From an uncultured Alistipes sp. (GTDB lineage Bacteria; Bacteroidota; Bacteroidia; Bacteroidales; Rikenellaceae), in assembly GCA_900768045.1 (NCBI GenBank), contig CAAGBL010000043.1:1-14827 (forward strand): 14,827 bases of DNA, given 5' to 3'. The translations under genes were made by a program, and so were the position numbers. Of this stretch, positions 6,591-14,054 are shown piece after piece; positions within the stretch are counted from its first letter, which is position 1; each line of letters starts with the position of its first letter. The notes beneath the pieces were generated by a model. It made no database searches. It was not told the DNA's origin and was given only the letters and a program-made list of their open reading frames with translations.

Positions 6591-7640
6591 CTAAGGTATA
6601 ACTGGAATCACTAATTTTACAACATACTGCTTGTCGCTACCATCATCTATGTCTAACGTATACCTATTATTAAATAGGAGGCTTAGACGACGGGTAATAT
6701 TGCTTAGGCCTATGCCACTATGCTCCGACGAGTGCGAGTAGTGACGGCTATTGGCTACCAAACACGTAAGTTCGTCGCCATCGACATATAGGCTTATATG
6801 TATATATGAATCGTGGCTATAGCTAATACCGTGCTTGAATGCATTCTCAACAAGCACGATAAGCAAAAGTGGAGGCAGCTCGACCTTGCGACAGATGTTA
6901 ATATCGGGATAAGTAAACCTAATATCTACCTCGTCGATATAGCGAATACGCATCAGCTCGATGTAGTTTCTCAAAAACTCAACCTCCTTATCGAGTGTCG
7001 TGGTCTGCTCGCCCGAGTCGTAAAGCACGTGGCGCATCATACGTGAAAGATCCATTACGCTCTTACGTGCCATCTCCTTGTCGAAGTCAATCATAGAGTG
7101 GATATTGTTGAGCGTATTCATCAGAAAGTGTGGATTTATCTGATACTTCAAATATTGCATCTGCGACTCGATGTTTTCACGTTCAAGCACAGCCATACGT
7201 TGCTCGGTTGATATAGCCCTATAATAGAGTTTAATCATACTGTTAGCACCTGCCATCAAGATACCAAACAGCACATTCCAGTACCACGCCAGTTCCGTGA
7301 GCGAGGCCTTATCTCGAAGATGCTCGTTGCTCTGCCAGTATCTAAAATCAAGAACCTCGATAGTACCAAATATTGAGGCTACAAGCAGAAATAGCAACAC
7401 TATATACCAGCCGTAGCGGTTGCGAAGAAGCAGGGGCGAGAGGCAGTAGTTATGAATAAGAAATATAGCGAAGTATGGCGTAATCTTTGCCCATGATATA
7501 ACTACCTTGTCGAAATCTATGACATCTTCCGACATAAGATGGGCATTCATAAATGGTATGAGATATATGGCAGCCCACACTAAGGCATATACCATATTCT
7601 CGCCAAGGCTAATATTTCTGAATATCTTTCTAAGGTTCAT
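6591..7640 (-). CDS. LytS-type sensor histidine kinase (His_kinase family)
   Basis: 349 aa. The N-terminal part has about four membrane segments (roughly 17-34, 54-72, 77-95, 117-136) with little extracellular sequence. A short coiled-coil-like linker (about 141-164) follows, then the kinase core. The phospho-acceptor is His171 in INPHFLMNTLNNIHSM; the N-box is VENAFKHG (264-271) and the G-box is GIGLSN (309-314). This is the compact HPK7/8-type kinase that pairs with LytTR regulators, and such a regulator follows directly. There is no dedicated sensor domain, so the signal may be membrane state or come through a partner. The promoter TTTG-N19-TATTTTTG ends 6 nt before the ATG, so the mRNA is probably leaderless or nearly so. 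ATG at residue 16 is an alternative start but would cut into the first membrane segment. Confidence 0.93.
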   Translation of the reverse strand: MNLRKIFRNISLGENMVYALVWAAIYLIPFMNAHLMSEDVIDFDKVVISWAKITPYFAIFLIHNYCLSPLLLRNRYGWYIVLLFLLVASIFGTIEVLDFRYWQSNEHLRDKASLTELAWYWNVLFGILMAGANSMIKLYYRAISTEQRMAVLERENIESQMQYLKYQINPHFLMNTLNNIHSMIDFDKEMARKSVMDLSRMMRHVLYDSGEQTTTLDKEVEFLRNYIELMRIRYIDEVDIRFTYPDINICRKVELPPLLLIVLVENAFKHGISYSHDSYIHISLYVDGDELTCLVANSRHYSHSSEHSGIGLSNITRRLSLLFNNRYTLDIDDGSDKQYVVKLVIPVIP

Positions 7641-7646
7641 ACCTCA

Positions 7647-7677
7647 CAAAAATAACATTTTTACGACAATCGACAAA
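7647..7677 (-). promoter_or_regulatory. sensor kinase operon promoter
   Basis: On the minus strand, TTTG (7677-7674), 19 nt, then TATTTTTG (7654-7647). This is a full match to the Bacteroidetes promoter. The expected start point is within about 3 nt of the kinase ATG at 7640. Confidence 0.7.
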
Positions 7678-7728
7678 ACAATTAGCCGAAATATAAACAT
7701 TTGCCTACTTTTGTTCAGCGAAAAAGAG

Positions 7729-7736
7729 TATCTTTG
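7729..7736 (+). promoter_or_regulatory. HAD gene promoter -7 element
   Basis: TATCTTTG fits TAnnTTTG and lies 22 nt before the ATG at 7759. A second match, TACTTTTG, is at 7706-7713. The TTTG inside it is only 15 nt from the first element, shorter than the usual 19-21, so the -33 assignment is uncertain. Confidence 0.65.
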
Positions 7737-7758
7737 TACTATCAAAAATAGAGTAACT

Positions 7759-8427
7759 ATGCTTAAAGGATTACTATTCGATATGGACGGTGTGTTGGTT
7801 AACAACCTCGAGATTCATCGTCAGGCCTTTGCCGAGTTTTTCCGCCGTTATGGTGTGGAGCGCACCTTTGAAGAGCTTAACCGCCACTTTGGACGTGGCA
7901 ACGACGACATCATGGGCGACCTTATGCCACGTGATATTGTTGAGCGTGTGGGCATTCGTGAGCTCGGCAACCAGAAGGAGGCGATATATCGTGAGATTTA
8001 TGCGCCCATTATCGAGCCACAAGCGGGACTCGTTGAGTTCTTGGCAAAGAGCCATGAGCGAGGCTTGCTTGCCGCAGTAGGTTCATCAGGATTTCGCGCA
8101 AACGTAGATTTTGTACTCGACAAATGCAACATTCGCAAATACTTTCAGGCGGCAGTAGCGGGCGACGAGGTAACACGCTGTAAGCCCGATCCCGAGATAT
8201 ATCTCACGGCAGCCAAGCACCTCGGCCTAAAGCCTGAGGAGTGCATAGTATTCGAGGATGCTGAGGCGGGCATCGAGGCAGGAAAGCGTGCAGGAATGAA
8301 GGTTGTAGCATTGGCCACAACATTCGATCGCTCGTTCCTTGAGCAGACAGATGCCGACTATATTATCGACGACTTTAGAGACTTAGAGATTGAGAGGCTC
8401 GAAGAGCTATTAAACACGCTCCAGTAG
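7759..8427 (+). CDS. HAD-superfamily hydrolase, beta-phosphoglucomutase-like
   Basis: 222 aa. HAD motif I DMDGV (D8 nucleophile, D10 acid/base), a helical cap (about 15-85), motif II GSSG (108-111), motif III lysine K142 in KPDPEIY, and motif IV EDAEAG (166-171). This is the subfamily IA pattern of sugar-phosphate phosphatases and beta-phosphoglucomutases; the exact substrate is not readable. The frame stays open upstream to 7507, but that extension overlaps the divergent kinase and its promoter. The ATG at 7759 gives the canonical MLKGLLFDMDG start and sits just after a promoter, so I use it. The 3' end overlaps the convergent short-chain dehydrogenase by 18 nt. Confidence 0.92.
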   Translation: MLKGLLFDMDGVLVNNLEIHRQAFAEFFRRYGVERTFEELNRHFGRGNDDIMGDLMPRDIVERVGIRELGNQKEAIYREIYAPIIEPQAGLVEFLAKSHERGLLAAVGSSGFRANVDFVLDKCNIRKYFQAAVAGDEVTRCKPDPEIYLTAAKHLGLKPEECIVFEDAEAGIEAGKRAGMKVVALATTFDRSFLEQTDADYIIDDFRDLEIERLEELLNTLQ

Positions 8428-9201
8428 CTCTTTAATAGGCTTAAGACGCAAGAATTGGTCGAGTATACGTGCGGGCAGTAAGGCACAAATCACGACAACG
8501 AGTTTTGTAAACAGACCTGGCGTTATGCGTCTACGACCACGCATCATAGCCCTTACGCCACGACGTGCTATTAGCTCGGGGCGCATCATTATTCCAAGTG
8601 CTACGAACCTTTTACGGAGCCTATCGCTAAGTTTATAAAAGGGGGTATCAACAGCACCTGGGAATACGGCTGTGACACTCACACCGTGGCGATGCAGTTC
8701 ATACCATATTGCCGATGCGAAGCTCTTCAAATAGGACTTTGTGGCGCTATAGTGCGAGATTGTGGGATAGGGCAACCATGCTGTTGACGATGACATAATA
8801 AGGATTTTGCCTCGTCCACGCTCCTTCATCTTCTCACCGAAGTAACGCACAAGCAAGGTTGTAGTTGTGCAATGTAGGTCGATAATTGTTTGCAAGCACT
8901 GAGGCTCGGTGCGCATAAGCGTACCAAAGAGCAACATACCAGCATTGCACACCAATATCTCAACCTCCAAACCCTGATTTTCGCACTCCTCAAAAATGTC
9001 GTATGCCGAGGCAGGTGCTGCAAGGTCGGCATAAATTGAGCGGGCGTCAACGCCATACTCCGCTCTTAGCTCCTCGACAACTACTTGAAGGGCCTTGGGC
9101 TGGTTGCTCACAGCAACGATGCCGTAGCCACGACGTGCCAGCTCAGTGGCATAGTGGCGACCAATGCCCGACGAGGCACCTGTAATTAATGCATATCTCA
9201 T
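8410..9201 (-). CDS. short-chain dehydrogenase/reductase (SDR)
   Basis: 263 aa. A classical SDR: cofactor motif TGASSGIG (7-14), CNAG (85-88), catalytic serine in MSSST (136-140), YSATK (Tyr151, Lys155) and PGAVDTPF (181-188). It oxidises or reduces a hydroxyl/keto substrate with NAD(P)H. The C-terminal part (about 235-263, KLVVVICALLPARILDQFL) is hydrophobic and may dock to the membrane, as in SDRs acting on lipids; that role is inference. The start codon lies only 4 nt after the -7 element, so the transcript may be leaderless. Its 3' end overlaps the HAD gene, leaving no room for a terminator between the two. Confidence 0.93.
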   Translation of the reverse strand: MRYALITGASSGIGRHYATELARRGYGIVAVSNQPKALQVVVEELRAEYGVDARSIYADLAAPASAYDIFEECENQGLEVEILVCNAGMLLFGTLMRTEPQCLQTIIDLHCTTTTLLVRYFGEKMKERGRGKILIMSSSTAWLPYPTISHYSATKSYLKSFASAIWYELHRHGVSVTAVFPGAVDTPFYKLSDRLRKRFVALGIMMRPELIARRGVRAMMRGRRRITPGLFTKLVVVICALLPARILDQFLRLKPIKELLERV

Positions 9202-9205
9202 GGCA

Positions 9206-9213
9206 CAAAGTTA
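9206..9213 (-). promoter_or_regulatory. SDR gene promoter -7 element
   Basis: TAACTTTG on the minus strand matches TAnnTTTG, with its last base 4 nt from the SDR ATG. No clear -33 TTTG is visible. It lies 11 bp from the oppositely directed ybaK -7 element. Confidence 0.6.
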
Positions 9214-9224
9214 CTAAATTTTAC

Positions 9225-9232
9225 TACTTTTG
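9225..9232 (+). promoter_or_regulatory. ybaK promoter -7 element
   Basis: TACTTTTG matches TAnnTTTG and lies 21 nt before the ATG at 9254. Its upstream region overlaps the SDR promoter, so RNA polymerase probably cannot occupy both at once. No clear -33 TTTG is visible. Confidence 0.6.
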
Positions 9233-9253
9233 CGTCTACATAGCAAAATTATT

Positions 9254-9733
9254 ATGGCAAAGAGAGTTGAAAAAACAAATGCTGCACGCCTCTTAGACAA
9301 GGCAAACATCGCATACGAGCTTATACCCTACACCGTAGATGAAGACAACCTTGCAGCAACACACGTAGCCGAAGAGCTTGGCGAGGATATAGCCACAGTA
9401 TTCAAAACATTAGTGCTACGTGGCGACCGCACAGGATTGTTCGTATGTGTAATACCTGGCGACAAGGAGGTTGACCTCAAGGCTGCGGCACGACTCTCAG
9501 GAAATAAGAAGGCTGACCTAATACCGATGAAGGAGCTACTACCAACTACGGGCTATATTCGTGGTGGTTGCTCGCCAATAGGGCTCAAAAAACCACTACC
9601 TACGTTTATCGACGATAGTTGCACGTTGCATGAGCGCATATACATAAGTGCAGGAGTCAGAGGCCTACAAATAGCAATAGCACCAAACGACCTCATTGGG
9701 TTTGTTGGTGCTACTGTTGCGGATATTGTGTAG
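9254..9733 (+). CDS. ybaK: Cys-tRNA(Pro)/Cys-tRNA(Cys) deacylase, YbaK/EbsC type
   Basis: 159 aa, the normal length. YbaK hydrolyses tRNA(Pro) mischarged with cysteine by prolyl-tRNA synthetase. Visible family signatures: TNAARLLDKANIAYE (8-22), VFKTLVLRGD (49-58) with conserved Lys51, VDLKAAARLSGNKKA, GYIRGGCSPIGLKKPLPTFID and the C-terminal ISAGVRGLQIAIAP. A TTG at 9230 would add eight codons but lies inside the -7 promoter element, so the ATG at 9254 is chosen. The gene stops 7 nt from the end of the convergent lipid kinase gene, with no hairpin terminator between them. Confidence 0.94.
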   Translation: MAKRVEKTNAARLLDKANIAYELIPYTVDEDNLAATHVAEELGEDIATVFKTLVLRGDRTGLFVCVIPGDKEVDLKAAARLSGNKKADLIPMKELLPTTGYIRGGCSPIGLKKPLPTFIDDSCTLHERIYISAGVRGLQIAIAPNDLIGFVGATVADIV

Positions 9734-9740
9734 GACTACC

Positions 9741-10730
9741 CTACTTCGTAAGTTTTGTTAGGTAGGAGCGATTCACAACCACACGCACAGCACGAGGTAT
9801 ATTGCGAATCTCAATAGGGGTATTACCCAACAACTCGCCATCGACCTCCAAACATATCTCGGGCGATGACTCAATACGCACATGCTTACCCTGAGCATGC
9901 ACAACATGTCCTATAGTATAGATACTACCATTAAACAGACGTTTTAGGCGGAAGATGATATTCCACCAATGCAGTGGGCGGATAAGCGTTAAATCCAACA
10001 GACCGTCGTCGACAACAGCCTCAGGAAGCTGCTGAATACCACCACCATTATATTGACCTACACCAATAGCCACACTAAATAATAGGTGGTTATAGACCAA
10101 ACGGCCATCTATCCAGAGCTTGACGCCCGTAGACTTGTATTTAAAGTAGGTGCGGATAAGAGCAAACAAATAGGCACTTGCGCCCAACTTACCCTTTTTA
10201 TTAGAGTGTTGCATGCGCCTAATTACCGCAGCATCAAAGCCAACGCCAGCAACATTTGCCACATAGCGCACTTGCTTATACATCGACTCCTCATACTCCA
10301 CCGCTGCAACATCTTGCAAGAAGGTGTAACCCTCCTTTATGGCACGAATAGCCTCGGCATAGCGTGTCGGAAGACCGAACATGCGAATCCAGTCGTTACC
10401 AGTACCTACTGCGATAACTGCCACAGTGACTTCATGTGGTTCAACCTCCTTTTGGATAAATAATCCATTGACAACCTCGTGAAGCGTGCCATCGCCACCA
10501 ACAACAATTATATGGCGATAACCCGCATTGATTGCCGAGACCGTAAGCTGCGTTGCGTGACACTTATGCTCGGTAAATACCGCCTCGCACTTAATATTAT
10601 TATCACGCAGGAGCTTAGATATAAGAGGAAAGTCGTCCAACCCCTTACCTGAACCAGATATGGGGTTGACGACGACAAACCACTTTGCACCACAATCAAC
10701 GGTGGGCCTATCTACAATCTGCTCTCTCAT
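9741..10730 (-). CDS. diacylglycerol kinase family lipid kinase, second copy
   Basis: 329 aa from the ATG at 10730. A TTG directly after the pepD stop (10748) would add six residues; I prefer ATG because the lineage uses it overwhelmingly. Motifs: VVVNPISGSGKG (19-30), GGDGT (78-82), AVGTGNDW (107-114), GVGFDAAVI (162-170), VVDDGLLDLTLI (239-250) and the catalytic-acid region EVDGE (295-299). This is a complete canonical YegS/DgkB set and longer than the copy at 1579. It likely phosphorylates a membrane lipid alcohol; the substrate is not determinable. It is the last gene of the minus-strand operon barrel-phoH-pepD-kinase. The two kinases differ in length and first motif and look like old paralogues. 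Confidence 0.92.
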   Translation of the reverse strand: MREQIVDRPTVDCGAKWFVVVNPISGSGKGLDDFPLISKLLRDNNIKCEAVFTEHKCHATQLTVSAINAGYRHIIVVGGDGTLHEVVNGLFIQKEVEPHEVTVAVIAVGTGNDWIRMFGLPTRYAEAIRAIKEGYTFLQDVAAVEYEESMYKQVRYVANVAGVGFDAAVIRRMQHSNKKGKLGASAYLFALIRTYFKYKSTGVKLWIDGRLVYNHLLFSVAIGVGQYNGGGIQQLPEAVVDDGLLDLTLIRPLHWWNIIFRLKRLFNGSIYTIGHVVHAQGKHVRIESSPEICLEVDGELLGNTPIEIRNIPRAVRVVVNRSYLTKLTK

Positions 10731-10748
10731 ACAATATGAGATACTCAA

Positions 10749-12209
10749 CTACTTCTTAGGAGCGTTGCGCAATGTATTGAGCAAGAAGTCGTAGAACTTC
10801 GCAACAGAGGCGATATTTACCTTCTCATCTGGAGAGTGTGGGTAGCAGATGGTAGGACCAAATGAAATCATATCCATACCTGGATACTTAGCACCAATAA
10901 TACCGCACTCCAAACCTGCGTGGATAGCTGTTACAGATGGCTTAACACCATAAAGCTTCTCGTAAGACTCAAGCATGGTGTGCAAGATAGGCGACTTCAT
11001 ATTTGGGTTCCAACCGCTATATGAGCCAGAGAGCTCAACATCGGCACCTGCAAGCTCAAATACTGATGAGATAGCACCAGCCAACTCAGCCTTCTCTGTA
11101 TCTACAGATGAGCGCAACAAGCACTTAACCTCGATTGTAGAGCCGTTAGAAACGACGATAGCGAGGTTAGAAGATGTCTGCACGAGGTTCTCCATAGCGA
11201 TAGACATACGCTGAACACCGTTAGGGCAGCCGCAAATAGCACGAATCAACGAGTGAGACTCGAGGTGTGGAATGATTGCCTTAGGGCACTCAACACGCTC
11301 AGCAAAGATCTCAACAGAGTCCTCGATACCCTCGAACTCCTTGATGATAACCTGCTCGTAAGACTTTACGTTAGCCTCGAAGATTGCAGCCTCAGCCTCA
11401 CGAACAACAACAACTGCCCATGCCTCACGAGGGATAGCGTTACGCATGTTACCGCCCTCAACTGCTGCGAGCTCCAAGCCATAAGACTCTGTCTCCTGAC
11501 GCAACAAGCGGAACAACACCTTATTAGCATTAGCACGCTGAGTGCCAATCTGAATACCTGAGTGACCACCCTTCAAGCCCTTAACAGTAACCTTATAGGC
11601 AGCAAACTTACCCTCCAAAGGCTGCTCACGATACTTAAACGTTACGTTTACGTCCATACCGCCAGCACAACCTACATACAACTCGCCCTCAGTCTCTGAG
11701 TCAAGGTTGAGCAAGATATCGCCCTTGAGCAAGCCACCCTTAAGGCCGAAAGCACCGTCCATGCCAGTCTCCTCAGTTGCAGTGAACAAGCACTCCAAAG
11801 GACCATGTACCAACTCGCTATCCTCCATAGCAGCCATAGCAGCAGCCAAACCGATACCGTTGTCAGCGCCAAGAGTAGTACCATTAGCAGTAACCCACTC
11901 GCCGTCGATATATGCCTCGATAGGATCTGTCGAGAAGTTAAACTCCTTGTCATTGTTCTTCTGTGGCACCATGTCGGTATGTGCCTGAAGAATGATGCCC
12001 TTGCGATCCTCCATGCCTGGAGTAGCTGGCTTATAAACATATACATTCTGAGCCTCGTCAACCTTGTGCTCAAGGCCAAGCTCCTCAGCCCACTTTACGA
12101 TGTAGGCACGGATAGCATCCTCCTCGTGTGATGGGTGAGGAATGTCACAAATAGCAGCAAAGTGCTTCCACACTAACTCAGGCTTCAAGCCCTTCAAATT
12201 TTTGTCCAT
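10749..12209 (-). CDS. pepD: aminoacyl-histidine dipeptidase (M20 family, PepD-like)
   Basis: 486 aa, matching E. coli PepD (485). A cytosolic di-zinc dipeptidase that cleaves Xaa-His and many other dipeptides. Zinc and catalytic motifs are present: AHTDMVP (76-82; H77, D79), GADNGIG (114-120; D116 bridging), TEETG (145-149), LNLDSE (167-172; D170), the lid-domain GHSG motif, and the last ligand His458 in CYPHSPDE. The N-terminal LKPELVWKHFAAICDIPHPS segment is typical of this subfamily. Codon use is biased in the same direction as dsbD, suggesting strong expression. It follows phoH by 21 nt with no promoter visible in the gap and precedes the lipid kinase directly. Confidence 0.95.
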   Translation of the reverse strand: MDKNLKGLKPELVWKHFAAICDIPHPSHEEDAIRAYIVKWAEELGLEHKVDEAQNVYVYKPATPGMEDRKGIILQAHTDMVPQKNNDKEFNFSTDPIEAYIDGEWVTANGTTLGADNGIGLAAAMAAMEDSELVHGPLECLFTATEETGMDGAFGLKGGLLKGDILLNLDSETEGELYVGCAGGMDVNVTFKYREQPLEGKFAAYKVTVKGLKGGHSGIQIGTQRANANKVLFRLLRQETESYGLELAAVEGGNMRNAIPREAWAVVVVREAEAAIFEANVKSYEQVIIKEFEGIEDSVEIFAERVECPKAIIPHLESHSLIRAICGCPNGVQRMSIAMENLVQTSSNLAIVVSNGSTIEVKCLLRSSVDTEKAELAGAISSVFELAGADVELSGSYSGWNPNMKSPILHTMLESYEKLYGVKPSVTAIHAGLECGIIGAKYPGMDMISFGPTICYPHSPDEKVNIASVAKFYDFLLNTLRNAPKK

Positions 12210-12230
12210 AATCTATGAGGTTTTAATTAG

Positions 12231-13226
12231 TTATTGTTTTTCTTCTCTTTTTTTAAGTCCGTTTTCGAGCTCCTCGCGCTTATCGAACGCATCGACGATA
12301 TACTTTACCAAGCGGTGACGCACAATATCACGTTTATCGAACTCCACAATGCCTATGCCATCGATATTTTTCAGTGTCTCCATAGCACGTGTAAGTCCAC
12401 TATCAGAGCGACGAGGAAGGTCAATCTGTGTAACATCGCCCGTAACGATAAACTTTGCATTGCGTCCCATACGTGTTAGGAACATCTTAATCTGCGAGAG
12501 CGTAGTATTCTGCGCCTCGTCCAAGATAACAAAGGCATTATCCAACGTGCGACCACGCATATAGGCCAAAGGTGCAATCTGAACGGTGCCCTCCTCGATA
12601 TACTTCTGAAGCTTAGCCGCAGGAATCATGTCGTTGAGCGCATCGTACAAAGGCTGCAAATAGGGGTCGAGCTTCTCCTTCATGTCGCCAGGCAAAAAGC
12701 CGAGTTTCTCGCCCGCCTCAACGGCAGGACGTGTAAGGATAATGCGACGCACCTCCTTCTCCTTCAAGGCTCTTACGGCCAATGCAATAGCCGTATATGT
12801 CTTACCCGAGCCAGCAGGGCCCACAGCAAACAGAAGGTCGTTACGCTCGGCAAGCTTCACGAGGCGCTGCTGATTAACGGTACGGGCACGGATAATAGCA
12901 CCATTATTACCATAGACAATCACATCTTTGTCTACTGCTGGGGGCTCAGCCGAGAGCTCCTCAAGGCTTGAAGAGAAGGCTTGCGACACCACCTCTGAAG
13001 AGATGTGTCCGTACTTAATATAGTACTCAACAAGGGCATTCATTCTGCGCTCGAAGGCTGCCACGTCGCTCTTAGCTCCAAGAGCCTTAATCTTGTCGCC
13101 ACGAGCAACAATCTTAAGTTTGGGGCAGAGCTCACGCATCTGCTCAAGATAGGCATCCTGAGCACCATATAACTCACGGGCATCGACACCCTCAATCAAT
13201 ATCTCTTTTGTAATCTCCTCACTCAT
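12231..13226 (-). CDS. PhoH-family ATPase/RNA-binding protein (PhoL type)
   Basis: 331 aa. An N-terminal region of about 75 residues resembles the small KH-like nucleic-acid-binding domain of PhoH/PhoL (ILIEGVDARELYG). The P-loop core follows: Walker A GPAGSGKT (136-143), LTRPAVEAGEKLGFLPGD (164-181), the Walker B-like FVILDEAQN (232-240), and sensor TGD (262-264) in TGDVTQIDLP. Family members are linked to RNA metabolism, often next to ybeY; ybeY is not in this window. The Lys/Glu-rich C-terminus is common. It starts 2 nt after the stop of the outer-membrane barrel gene, so translation is probably coupled. Confidence 0.94.
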   Translation of the reverse strand: MSEEITKEILIEGVDARELYGAQDAYLEQMRELCPKLKIVARGDKIKALGAKSDVAAFERRMNALVEYYIKYGHISSEVVSQAFSSSLEELSAEPPAVDKDVIVYGNNGAIIRARTVNQQRLVKLAERNDLLFAVGPAGSGKTYTAIALAVRALKEKEVRRIILTRPAVEAGEKLGFLPGDMKEKLDPYLQPLYDALNDMIPAAKLQKYIEEGTVQIAPLAYMRGRTLDNAFVILDEAQNTTLSQIKMFLTRMGRNAKFIVTGDVTQIDLPRRSDSGLTRAMETLKNIDGIGIVEFDKRDIVRHRLVKYIVDAFDKREELENGLKKREEKQ

Positions 13227-13228
13227 CT

Positions 13229-13876
13229 CTAAAATGTTAATGTTAGTCCCGCAGTTATGCGTTTTGTTGTAGTAGTGAACTCATGGCCCATAAACTGGTT
13301 AGTACCACGGCCTAATGGATAGATATAGCGTGCTTCGAGCATAAGGTTACCAAACAGCTTTACACCCAAGCCCGCTGTTGCATTTACGGTTGGGTATACA
13401 GGGCCAAAAAATTGTGTATTGCCATCAACACTATACTCTGCTCGGCTCATCACCGTAAACTGAGGGCCAAGATTTAGTCGTACGATATTCAAAAAGCGCA
13501 ACGTAAGGAATATAGGAATATCGACTGTTGTTGTGCGTACCGTGCGCTCGAATTTCATATCCTTGAGCGACGTTATAACCGAGCCTCCCGAGTAGCAAAT
13601 CTCTGTTCCAACGCCAATAAAACGTCCAAACACAAGCGCCATTTGCACATAGCCCTGATAGCCAAGACGAGGCTTAAGCGCTACGTCGGTTGAAGGGGCC
13701 TCAAGCATAGTGTAGACACCACCTACACCAATAGCGAACTCTGTTTTGATGCGTGGAGCGCCACCATCGCCAACAGCAACACTTACGGGGCATTGCGCCA
13801 ACGCAGAAGCGGGCAAGATAGAGATCGCACCCAAAAGCAGAACGAATATATTTCTTACTATCCTCTTTTTACTCAT
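13229..13876 (-). CDS. outer-membrane beta-barrel protein (PorT-like/OMP_b-brl type)
   Basis: 215 aa. A signal peptide (MSKKRIVRNIFVLLLGAISI, then LPASALA) is cleaved about at 27/28. The mature protein shows alternating-hydrophobic strands typical of a small barrel (FAIGVGGVYTM, GYQGYVQMALVFGRFIGVGTE, VDIPIFLTLRFLNIVRLNLGPQFTV, LMLEARYIYPLG) and ends in a terminal Phe, the usual outer-membrane insertion signal. It resembles the Bacteroidetes PorT/OMP_b-brl_2 class, most of whose members have no known function. I do not call it PorT itself, since neighbours known for porT are not here. It is the first gene of the operon with phoH, with a strong promoter about 40 nt upstream. Confidence 0.85.
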   Translation of the reverse strand: MSKKRIVRNIFVLLLGAISILPASALAQCPVSVAVGDGGAPRIKTEFAIGVGGVYTMLEAPSTDVALKPRLGYQGYVQMALVFGRFIGVGTEICYSGGSVITSLKDMKFERTVRTTTVDIPIFLTLRFLNIVRLNLGPQFTVMSRAEYSVDGNTQFFGPVYPTVNATAGLGVKLFGNLMLEARYIYPLGRGTNQFMGHEFTTTTKRITAGLTLTF

Positions 13877-13913
13877 AATTCAAAAGCATCGGACACACTG
13901 CCCGAATATCTTC

Positions 13914-13945
13914 CAAAGATAGGGTTTTTATTAAAATAAACCAAA
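13914..13945 (-). promoter_or_regulatory. promoter of the barrel-phoH-pepD-kinase operon
   Basis: On the minus strand, TTTG (13945-13942), 20 nt, then TATCTTTG (13921-13914). This is a full consensus match and the only clear promoter for the whole four-gene minus-strand run, giving a leader of about 30 nt. Confidence 0.8.
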
Positions 13946-13993
13946 ATATTAGGTAAATATTTTATAAAGTTTCCAAAATTGAATGAATTGACT

Positions 13994-14001
13994 TATCTTT
14001 G
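13994..14001 (+). promoter_or_regulatory. der promoter -7 element
   Basis: TATCTTTG, an ideal -7 box, 53 nt before the der ATG. No TTTG is found at the expected -33 position (about 13971-13974 reads TTCC). The start point should fall at 14006-14008, inside the adjacent palindrome. Confidence 0.75.
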
Positions 14002-14004
14002 CGG

Positions 14005-14022
14005 CGTTATATGTATATAACG
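14005..14022. promoter_or_regulatory. 18-bp palindrome at the der transcription start
   Basis: CGTTATATGTATATAACG has perfect 8-bp arms around a GT centre and covers the predicted transcription start of der. It could be an operator for a dimeric repressor, or form a small 5' hairpin in the mRNA. The purine-rich leader after it has no Shine-Dalgarno. Confidence 0.5.
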
Positions 14023-14054
14023 GACGAGAGAAAGAAACGAAAACGAGATAAATT

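Noticed and set aside
7507..7758. 84-residue N-terminal extension of the HAD hydrolase
   Set aside because: It overlaps the divergent kinase gene and both promoters; the HAD fold begins exactly at the ATG at 7759.
9230..9253. TTG start adding eight residues to YbaK
   Set aside because: The TTG is part of the -7 promoter element, so it would not be in the transcript.
10731..10748. TTG start adding six residues to the second lipid kinase
   Set aside because: Bacteroidota rarely use TTG and the ATG at 10730 leaves the NPISGSGKG motif at its usual distance; not fully excluded.
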